64,000 bases of DNA from Streptomyces malachitofuscus (lineage in GTDB: Bacteria > Actinomycetota > Actinomycetes > Streptomycetales > Streptomycetaceae), in NCBI RefSeq assembly GCF_014650055.1, contig NZ_BMUF01000001.1, forward strand, positions 659,640-723,639, given 5' to 3'. Each line of letters opens with the position of its first letter. The stretch's first letter is position 1. The translations under genes and the position numbers were made by a program. Of the stretch, positions 25,718 to 32,849 are shown piece by piece. The notes beneath the pieces were generated by a model that was given only the letters and a program-made list of their open reading frames with translations, did not search any database and was not told where the DNA came from.

Positions 25718-26695
25718 ATGCAGCCACGGAACATGTCCATGAGCGGAGTCGTCGACCTCGCCGCGGTGAAGGCGGCCCAGGAGGCCAAGGCGAAGGCGGA
25801 GCAGGCGCGCGCCGAAACGGCCCGGCAGGGTGGCGGGGGCGCCGTCTCCCCGGCCGATCTCGTCATCGACGTCGACGAGGCCGGCTTCGAGCGCGACGTT
25901 CTGCAGCGGTCCACCGAGGTCCCGGTCGTCATCGACTTCTGGGCCGAGTGGTGCGAGCCCTGCAAGCAGTTGAGCCCCCTCCTGGAGCGGCTCACCGTCG
26001 AGTACAACGGGCGCATCCTCCTCGCCAAGATCGACGTCGACGCCAACCAGATGCTGATGCAGCAGTTCGGGATCCAGGGGATTCCGGCGGTCTTCGCGGT
26101 GGTGGCCGGACAGGCGCTGCCGCTCTTCCAGGGGGCCGCGGGCGAGGCGCAGATCCGCCAGACCCTGGACCAGCTGGTGCAGGTCGGCGAGCAGCGCTTC
26201 GGCCTGACCGGTCTCACCGTCGACGCCGACGCGGAGCCGGGCGGTGGCGCGGCCGCCGCCCCGGCCGAGGCCGCCGGGCCGTACGACGCCCTGTTGGAGG
26301 CCGCCGTGCAGGCGCTGGACAGCGGTGACCTCGCCGGTGCCGTCCAGGCGTACAGGAACGTGCTCGCCGACGATCCGGGCAACCCGGAGGCCCAGCTGGG
26401 TCTCGCGCAGGCCGAACTGCTCCAGCGGGTGCAGGGTATGGACCCGCAGCAGGTGCGCAAGGAGGCGGCCGACAACCCGGCGGACGCCGCCGCGCAGATC
26501 GCCGCCGCCGACCTGGACCTGGTGGGCGGGCATGTCGAGGACGCCTTCGGCCGGCTCATCGAGACGGTGGGGCGCACCGCGGGCGACGACCGGGACGCCG
26601 CCCGGGTACGGCTGCTGGAGCTGTTCGAGGTGGTCGGTGCCGAGGACCCGCGCGTGATCGCCGCGCGCCGGGCGCTGGCGCGCGCCCTGTTCTGA
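25718..26695 (+). CDS. Thioredoxin-TPR protein, YbbN/CnoX-like co-chaperone
   Basis: 325 residues from ATG 25718, preceded by a strong GGGGGAGGA site 7 bases upstream. Residues ~60-165 are a thioredoxin fold with intact active site WCEPC (EWCEPCKQLSPLLERL) and the cis-Pro in GIQGIPAVFAV. Residues ~190-320 form TPR-like helices (LLEAAVQALDSGDLAGAVQA, NPEAQLGLAQAELLQRV) as in YbbN. An Ala/Lys/Glu-rich N-terminal helix precedes the domain. The family acts as a redox-sensing holdase that hands substrates to GroEL/DnaK. Retained CXXC means that it may also be redox active, unlike E. coli YbbN. Resembles SCO5419 by recall. Confidence 0.9.
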   Translation: MQPRNMSMSGVVDLAAVKAAQEAKAKAEQARAETARQGGGGAVSPADLVIDVDEAGFERDVLQRSTEVPVVIDFWAEWCEPCKQLSPLLERLTVEYNGRILLAKIDVDANQMLMQQFGIQGIPAVFAVVAGQALPLFQGAAGEAQIRQTLDQLVQVGEQRFGLTGLTVDADAEPGGGAAAAPAEAAGPYDALLEAAVQALDSGDLAGAVQAYRNVLADDPGNPEAQLGLAQAELLQRVQGMDPQQVRKEAADNPADAAAQIAAADLDLVGGHVEDAFGRLIETVGRTAGDDRDAARVRLLELFEVVGAEDPRVIAARRALARALF

Positions 26696-27351
26696 GCACC
26701 CCGGGCGCGGGTGCCTGATTCGGGCGGTTTTGCCGGTCGGTCGGGTGTGTGGTGCCCGAGTTGCGGATTGGCTCATGGAGGCCGGTGCGGCCGCGCTTTA
26801 CCAAATCTTGGTAATCGCGGCCGCTGTTACTGCAAGTAAGTTGCAGCCGTTGATCTGTCGGATTCTGTCCACTGATCAATAGTTTTGTACGGCCCCTTCG
26901 ATGCACCGAGCGTCGCTGAGTGGGGCCAGCGGGTCGTTGCATGGTTATCCGGCCGTTACTAGCGAGTAACGAACCCCCTTGTGCGGGCGGCGAGAATGCA
27001 CCACGATCGGCGACGCTCGGTCCATTACCCGTACCCCGACAGCCGGTCGGGCCGCGGGAACTCCTGGGTCCCCACCGAGCAGAACCGGCGGCAATGGCGC
27101 CGGTTCTTGGACAGGGGGGTCTTCGTCCACCCGGCGAAGCCTGTCCAGCAGGGTTGTGCGTGATGCGTGTCAGGCGCGACCAGTGGTTGTCGCTCGGGGG
27201 TGATCGCCGGTGATTCGGGCGCATGTGTGCGCCGCCGAGTGCGGGCGCTCCCCTTCCCGAGGACGTAGCACTTCTCCCATCCCTGCCCGGCCCGGCCGCC
27301 GTTCATGGCGGCGAGTCAGGTCAGGAGATGTACGTCCGAGAAGGAGGAAAT
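26696..27351. other. 656-base intergenic region rich in inverted repeats
   Basis: No convincing gene. Four dyads stand out: (1) 26790-26821, GCCGCG..TTACCAA-ATC-TTGGTAA.CGCGGC, a long stem and a possible terminator for the thioredoxin-like gene; (2) 26830-26846, CTGCAA-GTAAG-TTGCAG; (3) 26954-26971, CGTTACTAGCGAGTAACG, a perfect operator-like palindrome; (4) 27081-27107, AGAACCGGCG/CGCCGGTTCT, a 10-bp hairpin in the likely leader of the DUF6230 gene. TTACT...AGTAA is shared by the stretch at 26827-26839 and by dyad 3, which suggests two copies of one regulator site. Confidence 0.5.
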
Positions 27352-27987
27352 ATGGAGTCCCAGGTGCGTGGCGGGACCAGATGGAAGCGGTTCGCTGTGG
27401 TCATGGTGCCCAGCGTTGCCGCCACGGCTTGCATAGGCGTCGCTCTCGCGCAGGGCGCCCTCGCGGCGTCGTTCAGCGTTTCGGGGCAGTCGTTCAAGGT
27501 CACCACGAAGGAGCTCGTCGGTACGGGCTTCTCGCAGTACGGCGCCCTTGACGAGGGGTACACCCTCTCCGGCAAGAAGACGGTTCACCCCGTCGCGGTC
27601 TCGGCGTTCAAGTCCGCGACCATCAAGAGCCTGTGCCAGTCCGTCGTCACCCCGAACATTCCGGTGCTCGGGAACGTCAGCCTGATCCTGCGCGCCGGCG
27701 ACGGCGCCCAGCCGGTCGAGGCCGAGAACCTGTACATCGACGTCGCCGACCTGAACGCCGACGCGACGTTCACGAACATCGACATCGGTGTGGCCGCCAA
27801 GGACGCCAACAAGGGTCCGGGCATGAAGGGCGGCGGCGAGCAGGCCAACCCCTACGGGTTCGCCCAGCAGGCGGACAAGGCCGTGCTGAAGGACGTGAAG
27901 CAGACGGCGTGGGCGACCACCGCCGGAACCTTCAAGCTCAGCGGTCTGAAGATGTCGCTCTCGACGGGTGTCAAGGAGTGCTACTAA
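27352..27987 (+). CDS. DUF6230 secreted/anchored protein (often mis-named cholesterol esterase)
   Basis: 211 residues from ATG 27352 with an excellent site (AAGGAGGAAAT). Residues ~14-38 form a signal or anchor segment (FAVVMVPSVAATACIGVALA) ending near ALAASF. The rest is a predicted beta-rich extracytoplasmic domain with two Cys (SLCQSVV and KECY at the end) that could form a disulfide. Homologues have been annotated as cholesterol esterase, but no GXSXG or other lipase motif is present, so that name is not supported. It heads a three-gene set with the DUF6114 protein and the long low-complexity protein. Function unknown; a cell-surface role is inferred. Confidence 0.85.
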   Translation: MESQVRGGTRWKRFAVVMVPSVAATACIGVALAQGALAASFSVSGQSFKVTTKELVGTGFSQYGALDEGYTLSGKKTVHPVAVSAFKSATIKSLCQSVVTPNIPVLGNVSLILRAGDGAQPVEAENLYIDVADLNADATFTNIDIGVAAKDANKGPGMKGGGEQANPYGFAQQADKAVLKDVKQTAWATTAGTFKLSGLKMSLSTGVKECY

Positions 27988-27996
27988 GCACTCGCT

Positions 27997-28031
27997 GACG
28001 GGCGGGGGAGCCGGTGGCGCCCCCGCCCGTC
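27997..28031 (+). terminator. Hairpin between DUF6230 and DUF6114 genes
   Basis: Perfect 12-bp stem GACGGGCGGGGG / CCCCCGCCCGTC with an 11-base loop, right after the DUF6230 stop. A second 9-bp stem GCCGCGCGT/ACGCGCGGC follows at 28041-28060. Likely attenuator giving more DUF6230 transcript than the downstream genes. Confidence 0.7.
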
Positions 28032-28104
28032 CACCTTCCCGCCGCGCGTTCACGCGCGGCGCACATCACCACCACAGCAAAGCCGTACCAGGGAGCTGTT
28101 TTCC

Positions 28105-28707
28105 ATGAGCGCCGAGACTCCTGCCGCCTCCGGCCAGTTCACCCGCCGCAGGCAGCAGTTCCGCGCCTGGCGGGGCGCGCGGCCGTTCTGGGCCGGGCTG
28201 TTCGTCATGCTCGGCGGACTCCCCATCGCCTACTTCCCGTACGCGAACCTCCAGATCGGGCATCTGACGCTGGCCATGGCGACCACCGCGGGCGCCGGGT
28301 CCCTGATCATCGGTGTGCTGCTCGTCGTCCTCGGCGTCAGCCTCTGGTTCCAGAAGCACGTCCGGGTCTTCGCGGGTGTCGCGGCGATCCTGCTGGCGCT
28401 CGTGTCCATCCCTGTGTCCAACCTCGGCGGCTTCCTCATCGGCTTCCTCTTCTCCCTCGTGGGCGGAGCGATGGCCGTGTCGTGGGCGCCGGGCGCACCG
28501 CCCGCCGAGGAGCTGCCGGCGGACGGCGACGGCCACGGTGGGGCACCGGAGAGCGCGACCGCCGACACCACGGTCCTGGACCCCGTCGACGGCACCGCGC
28601 CGATGGGCGATGAGGATCACTCCCAGGCCCCCAAGGCGCTGGGAGAGAACGATCTGTCAGGAACGAGCCCGGCGAACGGGGCGAACGGGAGGCACAGTGC
28701 CGGCTGA
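28105..28707 (+). CDS. DUF6114 membrane protein
   Basis: 200 residues. After a basic N-terminus (FTRRRQQFRAWRGARPFWAG) there are four membrane segments (GLFVMLGGLPIAYFPYANL, TLAMATTAGAGSLIIGVLLVVLG, VRVFAGVAAILLALVSIPVS, LGGFLIGFLFSLVGGAMAVSW) and a polar cytoplasmic or external tail rich in Asp, Gly and Pro. Its last 11 bases overlap the next gene. Part of the DUF6230-DUF6114 module. Function unknown. Confidence 0.87.
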   Translation: MSAETPAASGQFTRRRQQFRAWRGARPFWAGLFVMLGGLPIAYFPYANLQIGHLTLAMATTAGAGSLIIGVLLVVLGVSLWFQKHVRVFAGVAAILLALVSIPVSNLGGFLIGFLFSLVGGAMAVSWAPGAPPAEELPADGDGHGGAPESATADTTVLDPVDGTAPMGDEDHSQAPKALGENDLSGTSPANGANGRHSAG

Positions 28708-30043
28708 CGAGGTGACCCACGGGACTGATGTGGACAAGTCCCGTGTGAGAACCGGGCCGCGCCACGCGGCACCCAAGAAGCCGCTGTTCACCAGGTTCCA
28801 CATGCCCGCCGGGAAAGCGATAGCCATCGCGGCGATGCCGACCGCGGTCCTCATGGGGATGGGCTTCACCCCGACGCTCGCCCAGGCCGACGACCAGCCG
28901 TCGTCCAAGAACCTCACGGCCGACGAGTTCAAGGAGTGCCTGGAGGCCATCGAGAAGGCCGAGAAGGGGGACGACGCCACCGCGTCGCCCACCCCGTCCG
29001 CCACGGCGAGCGACACCGCCTCGCCGGACGAGAAGCCCTCGGCGGAGCCGACCCCCTCGGCCCCCGCGCAGGAGGCCCCGGACACGGGATCGGACAAGGG
29101 AACGGACAACGGCTCGGACTCTTCGCCGGATTCAGGTTCCGACGACAAGCCCGAGCCCACGCCGACCCCCTCCGCGACCGCGGGCGGCCAGGCCGCCGGG
29201 GAGCGGACCGAGCCCGCGCCGGCCCCCTCCGAGACCGACGGCAACCTGCTGGAGGACATCGGGAAGGCCGTCAAGGACGTCTTCACGCCCGGGGACCAGG
29301 AGCAGGAGGCGGCCCCGAGCCCCACCCCGTCCGCCCCGACCGCCGACGACGCCGGCAAGACGGCCGCCGCCGGGGAGACCGCCGAGAAGGCGGCCACCGA
29401 GGTCCCGGAGGACACCGCGAAGGACGTCGCGCAGGACGCCGGCGACAAGGCGTCGCAGGCGGCCGGGGACGCCGGGAAGCAGGCCGAGGAGCCCGCGGCG
29501 GAGGCGACCGCGACTCCGGGAGCCACCGCCACGCCGAGCCCCTCCGAGACGCCCGGCGTCGACCTCGAGGACTGCCCGGTCGCCACGGACGCCGAGGGCG
29601 GCGTCGACAACAAGGTCCCGCTGCCCGACGACCCGTGGTTCCTGAACGCCAGCTCGCTGCTGCTGAAGGGCGCCGACTACAAGGGCATCGTCGAGGTGCG
29701 GACGGCCAACGGCACCGTCAAGAAGGTGCTGAAGTACGTCATATCCGACGGCACCGACATCGGGGACCTGCACCAGACGGTCAAGGACGACCAGTCCGGC
29801 AAGACCTACCACGTGCAGGCCGCCAAGGGGTCGACGTCCACGATCCGCGACGGCGACACCGTGATGTACACGGAGAGCATCTCCGGCAACCTGCTCGGAC
29901 TGATCCCGATCACGTTCGACCCGGAGCACCCGCCGCCGCTCAACATCCCGCTGATCTACTTCACCAACGTGAAGGTGCAGCAGGCCGGCCAGTTCGGCGG
30001 AACCCTGCACGTGCCCGGGCTGCACCAGTACGTCACCGACTGA
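28697..30043 (+). CDS. Exported protein with long Pro/Thr/Ala-rich linker and conserved C-terminal domain
   Basis: 448 residues from GTG 28697, which overlaps the DUF6114 stop by 11 bases. Residues ~30-55 form a signal segment (KAIAIAAMPTAVLMGMGFTP) with a likely cleavage after LAQA. Residues ~60-290 are low-complexity: Pro-Thr-Pro-Ser-Ala repeats (ASPTPSATASDTAS, PTPSATAGG, APSETD, SPTPSAPT) and Asp/Lys-Ala stretches that resemble a cell-wall spanning stalk. The C-terminal ~150 residues (from DCPVATDAEGGVDNK through LHQYVTD) are globular and predicted beta-rich. No sortase signal is seen. Third gene of the DUF6230-DUF6114 module; a surface or spore-envelope role is only a guess. Confidence 0.82.
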   Translation: MPADEVTHGTDVDKSRVRTGPRHAAPKKPLFTRFHMPAGKAIAIAAMPTAVLMGMGFTPTLAQADDQPSSKNLTADEFKECLEAIEKAEKGDDATASPTPSATASDTASPDEKPSAEPTPSAPAQEAPDTGSDKGTDNGSDSSPDSGSDDKPEPTPTPSATAGGQAAGERTEPAPAPSETDGNLLEDIGKAVKDVFTPGDQEQEAAPSPTPSAPTADDAGKTAAAGETAEKAATEVPEDTAKDVAQDAGDKASQAAGDAGKQAEEPAAEATATPGATATPSPSETPGVDLEDCPVATDAEGGVDNKVPLPDDPWFLNASSLLLKGADYKGIVEVRTANGTVKKVLKYVISDGTDIGDLHQTVKDDQSGKTYHVQAAKGSTSTIRDGDTVMYTESISGNLLGLIPITFDPEHPPPLNIPLIYFTNVKVQQAGQFGGTLHVPGLHQYVTD

Positions 30044-30077
30044 GCGCCCGTCAGAACCCTTCCGGGAGCCGCACAGT

Positions 30078-30115
30078 GCCGAGGGCGCCCCCAGTCCGCA
30101 GGGGGCGCCCTCGGC
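30078..30115. terminator. Bidirectional terminator between convergent genes
   Basis: 15-bp perfect stem (GCCGAGGGCGCCCCC / GGGGGCGCCCTCGGC) with an 8-base loop between the surface-protein gene (+) and pyk (-). Confidence 0.85.
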
Positions 30116-30136
30116 GTCGTGCACGCGCGGTGCGGG

Positions 30137-31564
30137 TCAGGCGGTCGCGCCGCCCAGGTGGTGCACCCGGACCATGTTGGTCGTGCCCGGGACGCCGGGC
30201 GGCGAGCCGGCCGTGATCACCACGATGTCGCCCTCGTTGAACCTGCTCAGCCGGACCAGCTCCTGCTCCACCAGCTCGACCATCTCGTCGGTGCTGTTCA
30301 CGAACGGGACGACGTGCGGCTCCACGCCCCAGCTGAGCGCCAGCTGGTTGCGGGTGGACTCGTCGGTGGTGAACGCCAGGATCGGCTGGGCGACGCGGTA
30401 GCGGCACAGCCGCCGGGCCGTGTCGCCGGACTGCGTGAAGGCCACCAGGCCCTTGCCGCCGAGGAAGTCGGCGATCTCGCAGGCGGCGCGGGCCACCGAA
30501 CCGCCCTGCGTACGCGGCTTCTTGCCGGGCACCAGCGGCTGGAGGCCCTTGGACAGCAGCTCCTGCTCGGCCGCCTGGACGATCTTCGACATGGTCCGCA
30601 CGGTCTCGACCGGGTACGCGCCCACGCTCGACTCGGCGGACAGCATCACCGCGTCGGCGCCGTCCAGGATCGCGTTGGCCACGTCGGAGGCCTCGGCGCG
30701 GGTCGGCCGGGAGTTGGTGATCATCGACTCCATCATCTGGGTCGCCACGATCACCGGCTTGGCGTTGCGCCGGCACAGCTCGATCAGGCGCTTCTGCACC
30801 ATGGGGACCTTCTCGAGCGGATACTCGACGGCGAGGTCACCGCGGGCGACCATCACACCGTCGAACGCCATCACGACGTCCTCCATGTTCTCCACCGCCT
30901 GCGGCTTCTCCACCTTGGCGATGACGGGAACCCGGCGGCCCTCCTCGTCCATCACGCGGTGGACGTCGGCGACGTCCTTGGCGTCCCGGACGAAGGACAG
31001 GGCGACCAGGTCGCAGCCCATCCGCAGGGCGAACCGCAGGTCCTCGACGTCCTTCTCGGACAGCGCCGGCACGTTGACGGCCGTGCCGGGCAGGTTGATG
31101 CCCTTGTGGTCGGAGATGACACCGCCCTCGATGACGATCGACTTCACCCGGGGGCCGTCGACGTCCAGCACCTTCAGCTCGACGTTGCCGTCGTTGATCA
31201 GGATCTGGTCACCGCGGGAGACGTCACCCGGCAGGCCCTTGTAGGTCGTCCCGCAGATCGTCTTGTCGCCCGGGACGTCCTCGGTGGTGATGGTGAACTC
31301 GTCACCGCGCACCAGCTCGACGGGACCCTCCGCGAAGGTCTCCAGGCGGATCTTGGGGCCCTGGAGGTCGGCGAGGACACCGATGGCCCTGCCGGTCTCC
31401 TTGGCGGCGGCACGGACCCGGTCGTACCGGCCCTGGTGCTCGGCGTGCGAGCCGTGGCTGAAGTTGAAGCGGGCCACGTTCATGCCGGCTTCGATCAGAG
31501 CGACAAGCTGCTCATGGGAGTCGACCGCGGGGCCGAGAGTACAGACGATTTTCGAACGGCGCAT
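30137..31564 (-). CDS. pyk: Pyruvate kinase
   Basis: 475 residues. Catalyses phosphoenolpyruvate + ADP to pyruvate + ATP. N-terminal MRRSKIVCTLGPAVDSHEQL with MNVARFNFSHGSH (Arg and Asn at the active site), the K/E metal-site motif VPVIAKVEKPQAVENME, MVARGDLAVE, and the family signature PVIVATQMMESMI. The C-terminal allosteric domain is complete. Corresponds by recall to Pyk2 (SCO5423), one of two isozymes in Streptomyces. It is followed downstream by a strong terminator. A perfect 14-base palindrome lies just upstream, and a TAGGAT -10-like element 7 bases before the ATG suggests a leaderless transcript. Confidence 0.94.
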   Translation of the reverse strand: MRRSKIVCTLGPAVDSHEQLVALIEAGMNVARFNFSHGSHAEHQGRYDRVRAAAKETGRAIGVLADLQGPKIRLETFAEGPVELVRGDEFTITTEDVPGDKTICGTTYKGLPGDVSRGDQILINDGNVELKVLDVDGPRVKSIVIEGGVISDHKGINLPGTAVNVPALSEKDVEDLRFALRMGCDLVALSFVRDAKDVADVHRVMDEEGRRVPVIAKVEKPQAVENMEDVVMAFDGVMVARGDLAVEYPLEKVPMVQKRLIELCRRNAKPVIVATQMMESMITNSRPTRAEASDVANAILDGADAVMLSAESSVGAYPVETVRTMSKIVQAAEQELLSKGLQPLVPGKKPRTQGGSVARAACEIADFLGGKGLVAFTQSGDTARRLCRYRVAQPILAFTTDESTRNQLALSWGVEPHVVPFVNSTDEMVELVEQELVRLSRFNEGDIVVITAGSPPGVPGTTNMVRVHHLGGATA

Positions 31565-31591
31565 GGGGCGATCCTATCGGTTTGTTTCGCT

Positions 31592-31605
31592 ACGGAATAT
31601 TCCGT
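31592..31605 (-). promoter_or_regulatory. Palindrome upstream of pyk
   Basis: ACGGAATATTCCGT, a perfect 14-base palindrome, with a further GGAAT half at 31611-31615. On the minus strand it overlaps the expected -35 area of a promoter whose -10 would be TAGGAT at 31571-31576, directly before the pyk ATG at 31564. Candidate operator for metabolic control of pyk. Confidence 0.5.
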
Positions 31606-31637
31606 CTGGCGGAATGTACAAATGAGGAAGTCCCTGC

Positions 31638-32849
31638 TCAGTTGTTCTTTCCGACCAGTGCGTATGTCTGCTGTGCGATCTCCATTTCCTCGTCCGTCGG
31701 TACCACCGCGACCGCGACCCGCGCACCCTCGGGCGAGATCAGCCGCGGCCCGCCGCCGCGTACGGCGTTGCGCCCGTCGTCCACCGCCAGGCCCAGCTCC
31801 TCCAGGCCCGCCACGGCCGCCGCCCGCACCGGAGCGGCGTTCTCGCCGACCCCGGCCGTGAAGGCCACCGCGTCCACCCGCCCGAGAACGGCGTAATAGG
31901 CGCCGATGTACTTCTTCAGACGGTGAATGTAGATGTCGAACGCCAGCCGCGCCTCTTCGTCGCCCTCGTCGATCCGGCGCCGGATCTCCCTCATGTCGTT
32001 GTCCCCGCACAGTCCGACCAGACCGCTCTTCTTGTTGAGAAGAGTGTCGATCTCGTCGGCGGACATTCCGCCAACACGCATCAAATGGAAGATGACGGCC
32101 GGATCCATGTCTCCCGACCGCGTACCCATCACCAGCCCCTCCAAGGGCGTCAGCCCCATGGAGGTGTCCACGCAGCGGCCGCCCCGCACGGCCGAGGCGG
32201 ACGCCCCGTTGCCCAGGTGCAGCACGATGACGTTCACCTCCTCGGGCGCCCTGCCCAGCAGCTCCGCCGTCGCCCGGGAGACATACGCGTGCGAGGTGCC
32301 GTGGAAGCCGTAGCGGCGGATGCGGTGCTCGTCGGCGGTCCTCACGTCGATCGCGTAGCGGGCGGCCGACTCCGGCATCGTGGTGTGGAAGGCGGTGTCG
32401 AAGACGGCGACCTGGGGCAGGTCGGGACGCAGCGTCATGGCCGTGCGGATGCCGGTCAGGTTGGCCGGATTGTGCAGCGGCGCCACCGGGATCAGCCGCT
32501 CGATCTCCGCCAGCACCCGGTCGTCGATCACCGTCGGCTCGGTGAAGCGCTTCCCGCCGTGCACCACCCGGTGGCCGATCGCGGCCAGCTCGGGGGAGTC
32601 GAGCCCGAGACCGTCGGCCGCCAGCTCCTCGGCCATCGCCTTCAGCGCGGCGTCGTGGTCGGCGATCTGCCCGGTCCGCTCCCGCATCTCCCCGCCGGAC
32701 GCGAGCGGGGTGTGCCGCACCAGCGAGGTCCGCTCGCCGATCCGCTCGACAAGACCGGTGGCCAGCCGGCTGCTGTCCTCCATGTCGAGCTGCTGGTACT
32801 TCACCGACGAGGAGCCGGAGTTGAGGACGAGGACACGGGACGGGCTCAC
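31638..32849 (-). CDS. ackA: Acetate kinase
   Basis: 403 residues from GTG 32849, whose start overlaps the pta stop (GTGA). Motifs: VLVLNSGSSSVKYQ (phosphate-binding), GHRVVHGGKRF, FDTAFHTTMPESA, RRYGFHGTSHAYV and FTAGVGENAAPVR. With Pta it converts acetyl-CoA to acetate with ATP gain, or runs in reverse to assimilate acetate; the acetyl phosphate made may also phosphorylate response regulators. Operon order pta-ackA, followed by pyk 74 bases downstream. Confidence 0.95.
   Translation of the reverse strand: MSPSRVLVLNSGSSSVKYQQLDMEDSSRLATGLVERIGERTSLVRHTPLASGGEMRERTGQIADHDAALKAMAEELAADGLGLDSPELAAIGHRVVHGGKRFTEPTVIDDRVLAEIERLIPVAPLHNPANLTGIRTAMTLRPDLPQVAVFDTAFHTTMPESAARYAIDVRTADEHRIRRYGFHGTSHAYVSRATAELLGRAPEEVNVIVLHLGNGASASAVRGGRCVDTSMGLTPLEGLVMGTRSGDMDPAVIFHLMRVGGMSADEIDTLLNKKSGLVGLCGDNDMREIRRRIDEGDEEARLAFDIYIHRLKKYIGAYYAVLGRVDAVAFTAGVGENAAPVRAAAVAGLEELGLAVDDGRNAVRGGGPRLISPEGARVAVAVVPTDEEMEIAQQTYALVGKNN

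Noticed and set aside
25483..26577. 364-codon minus-strand frame opposite the thioredoxin-TPR gene
   Set aside because: Ser/Pro/Arg-rich shadow frame; the plus strand has WCEPC thioredoxin and TPR motifs and a strong ribosome site.
27352..27987. Naming this gene cholesterol esterase
   Set aside because: No GXSXG, catalytic triad or lipase fold landmarks in the 211 residues; the name seems inherited from old annotation.
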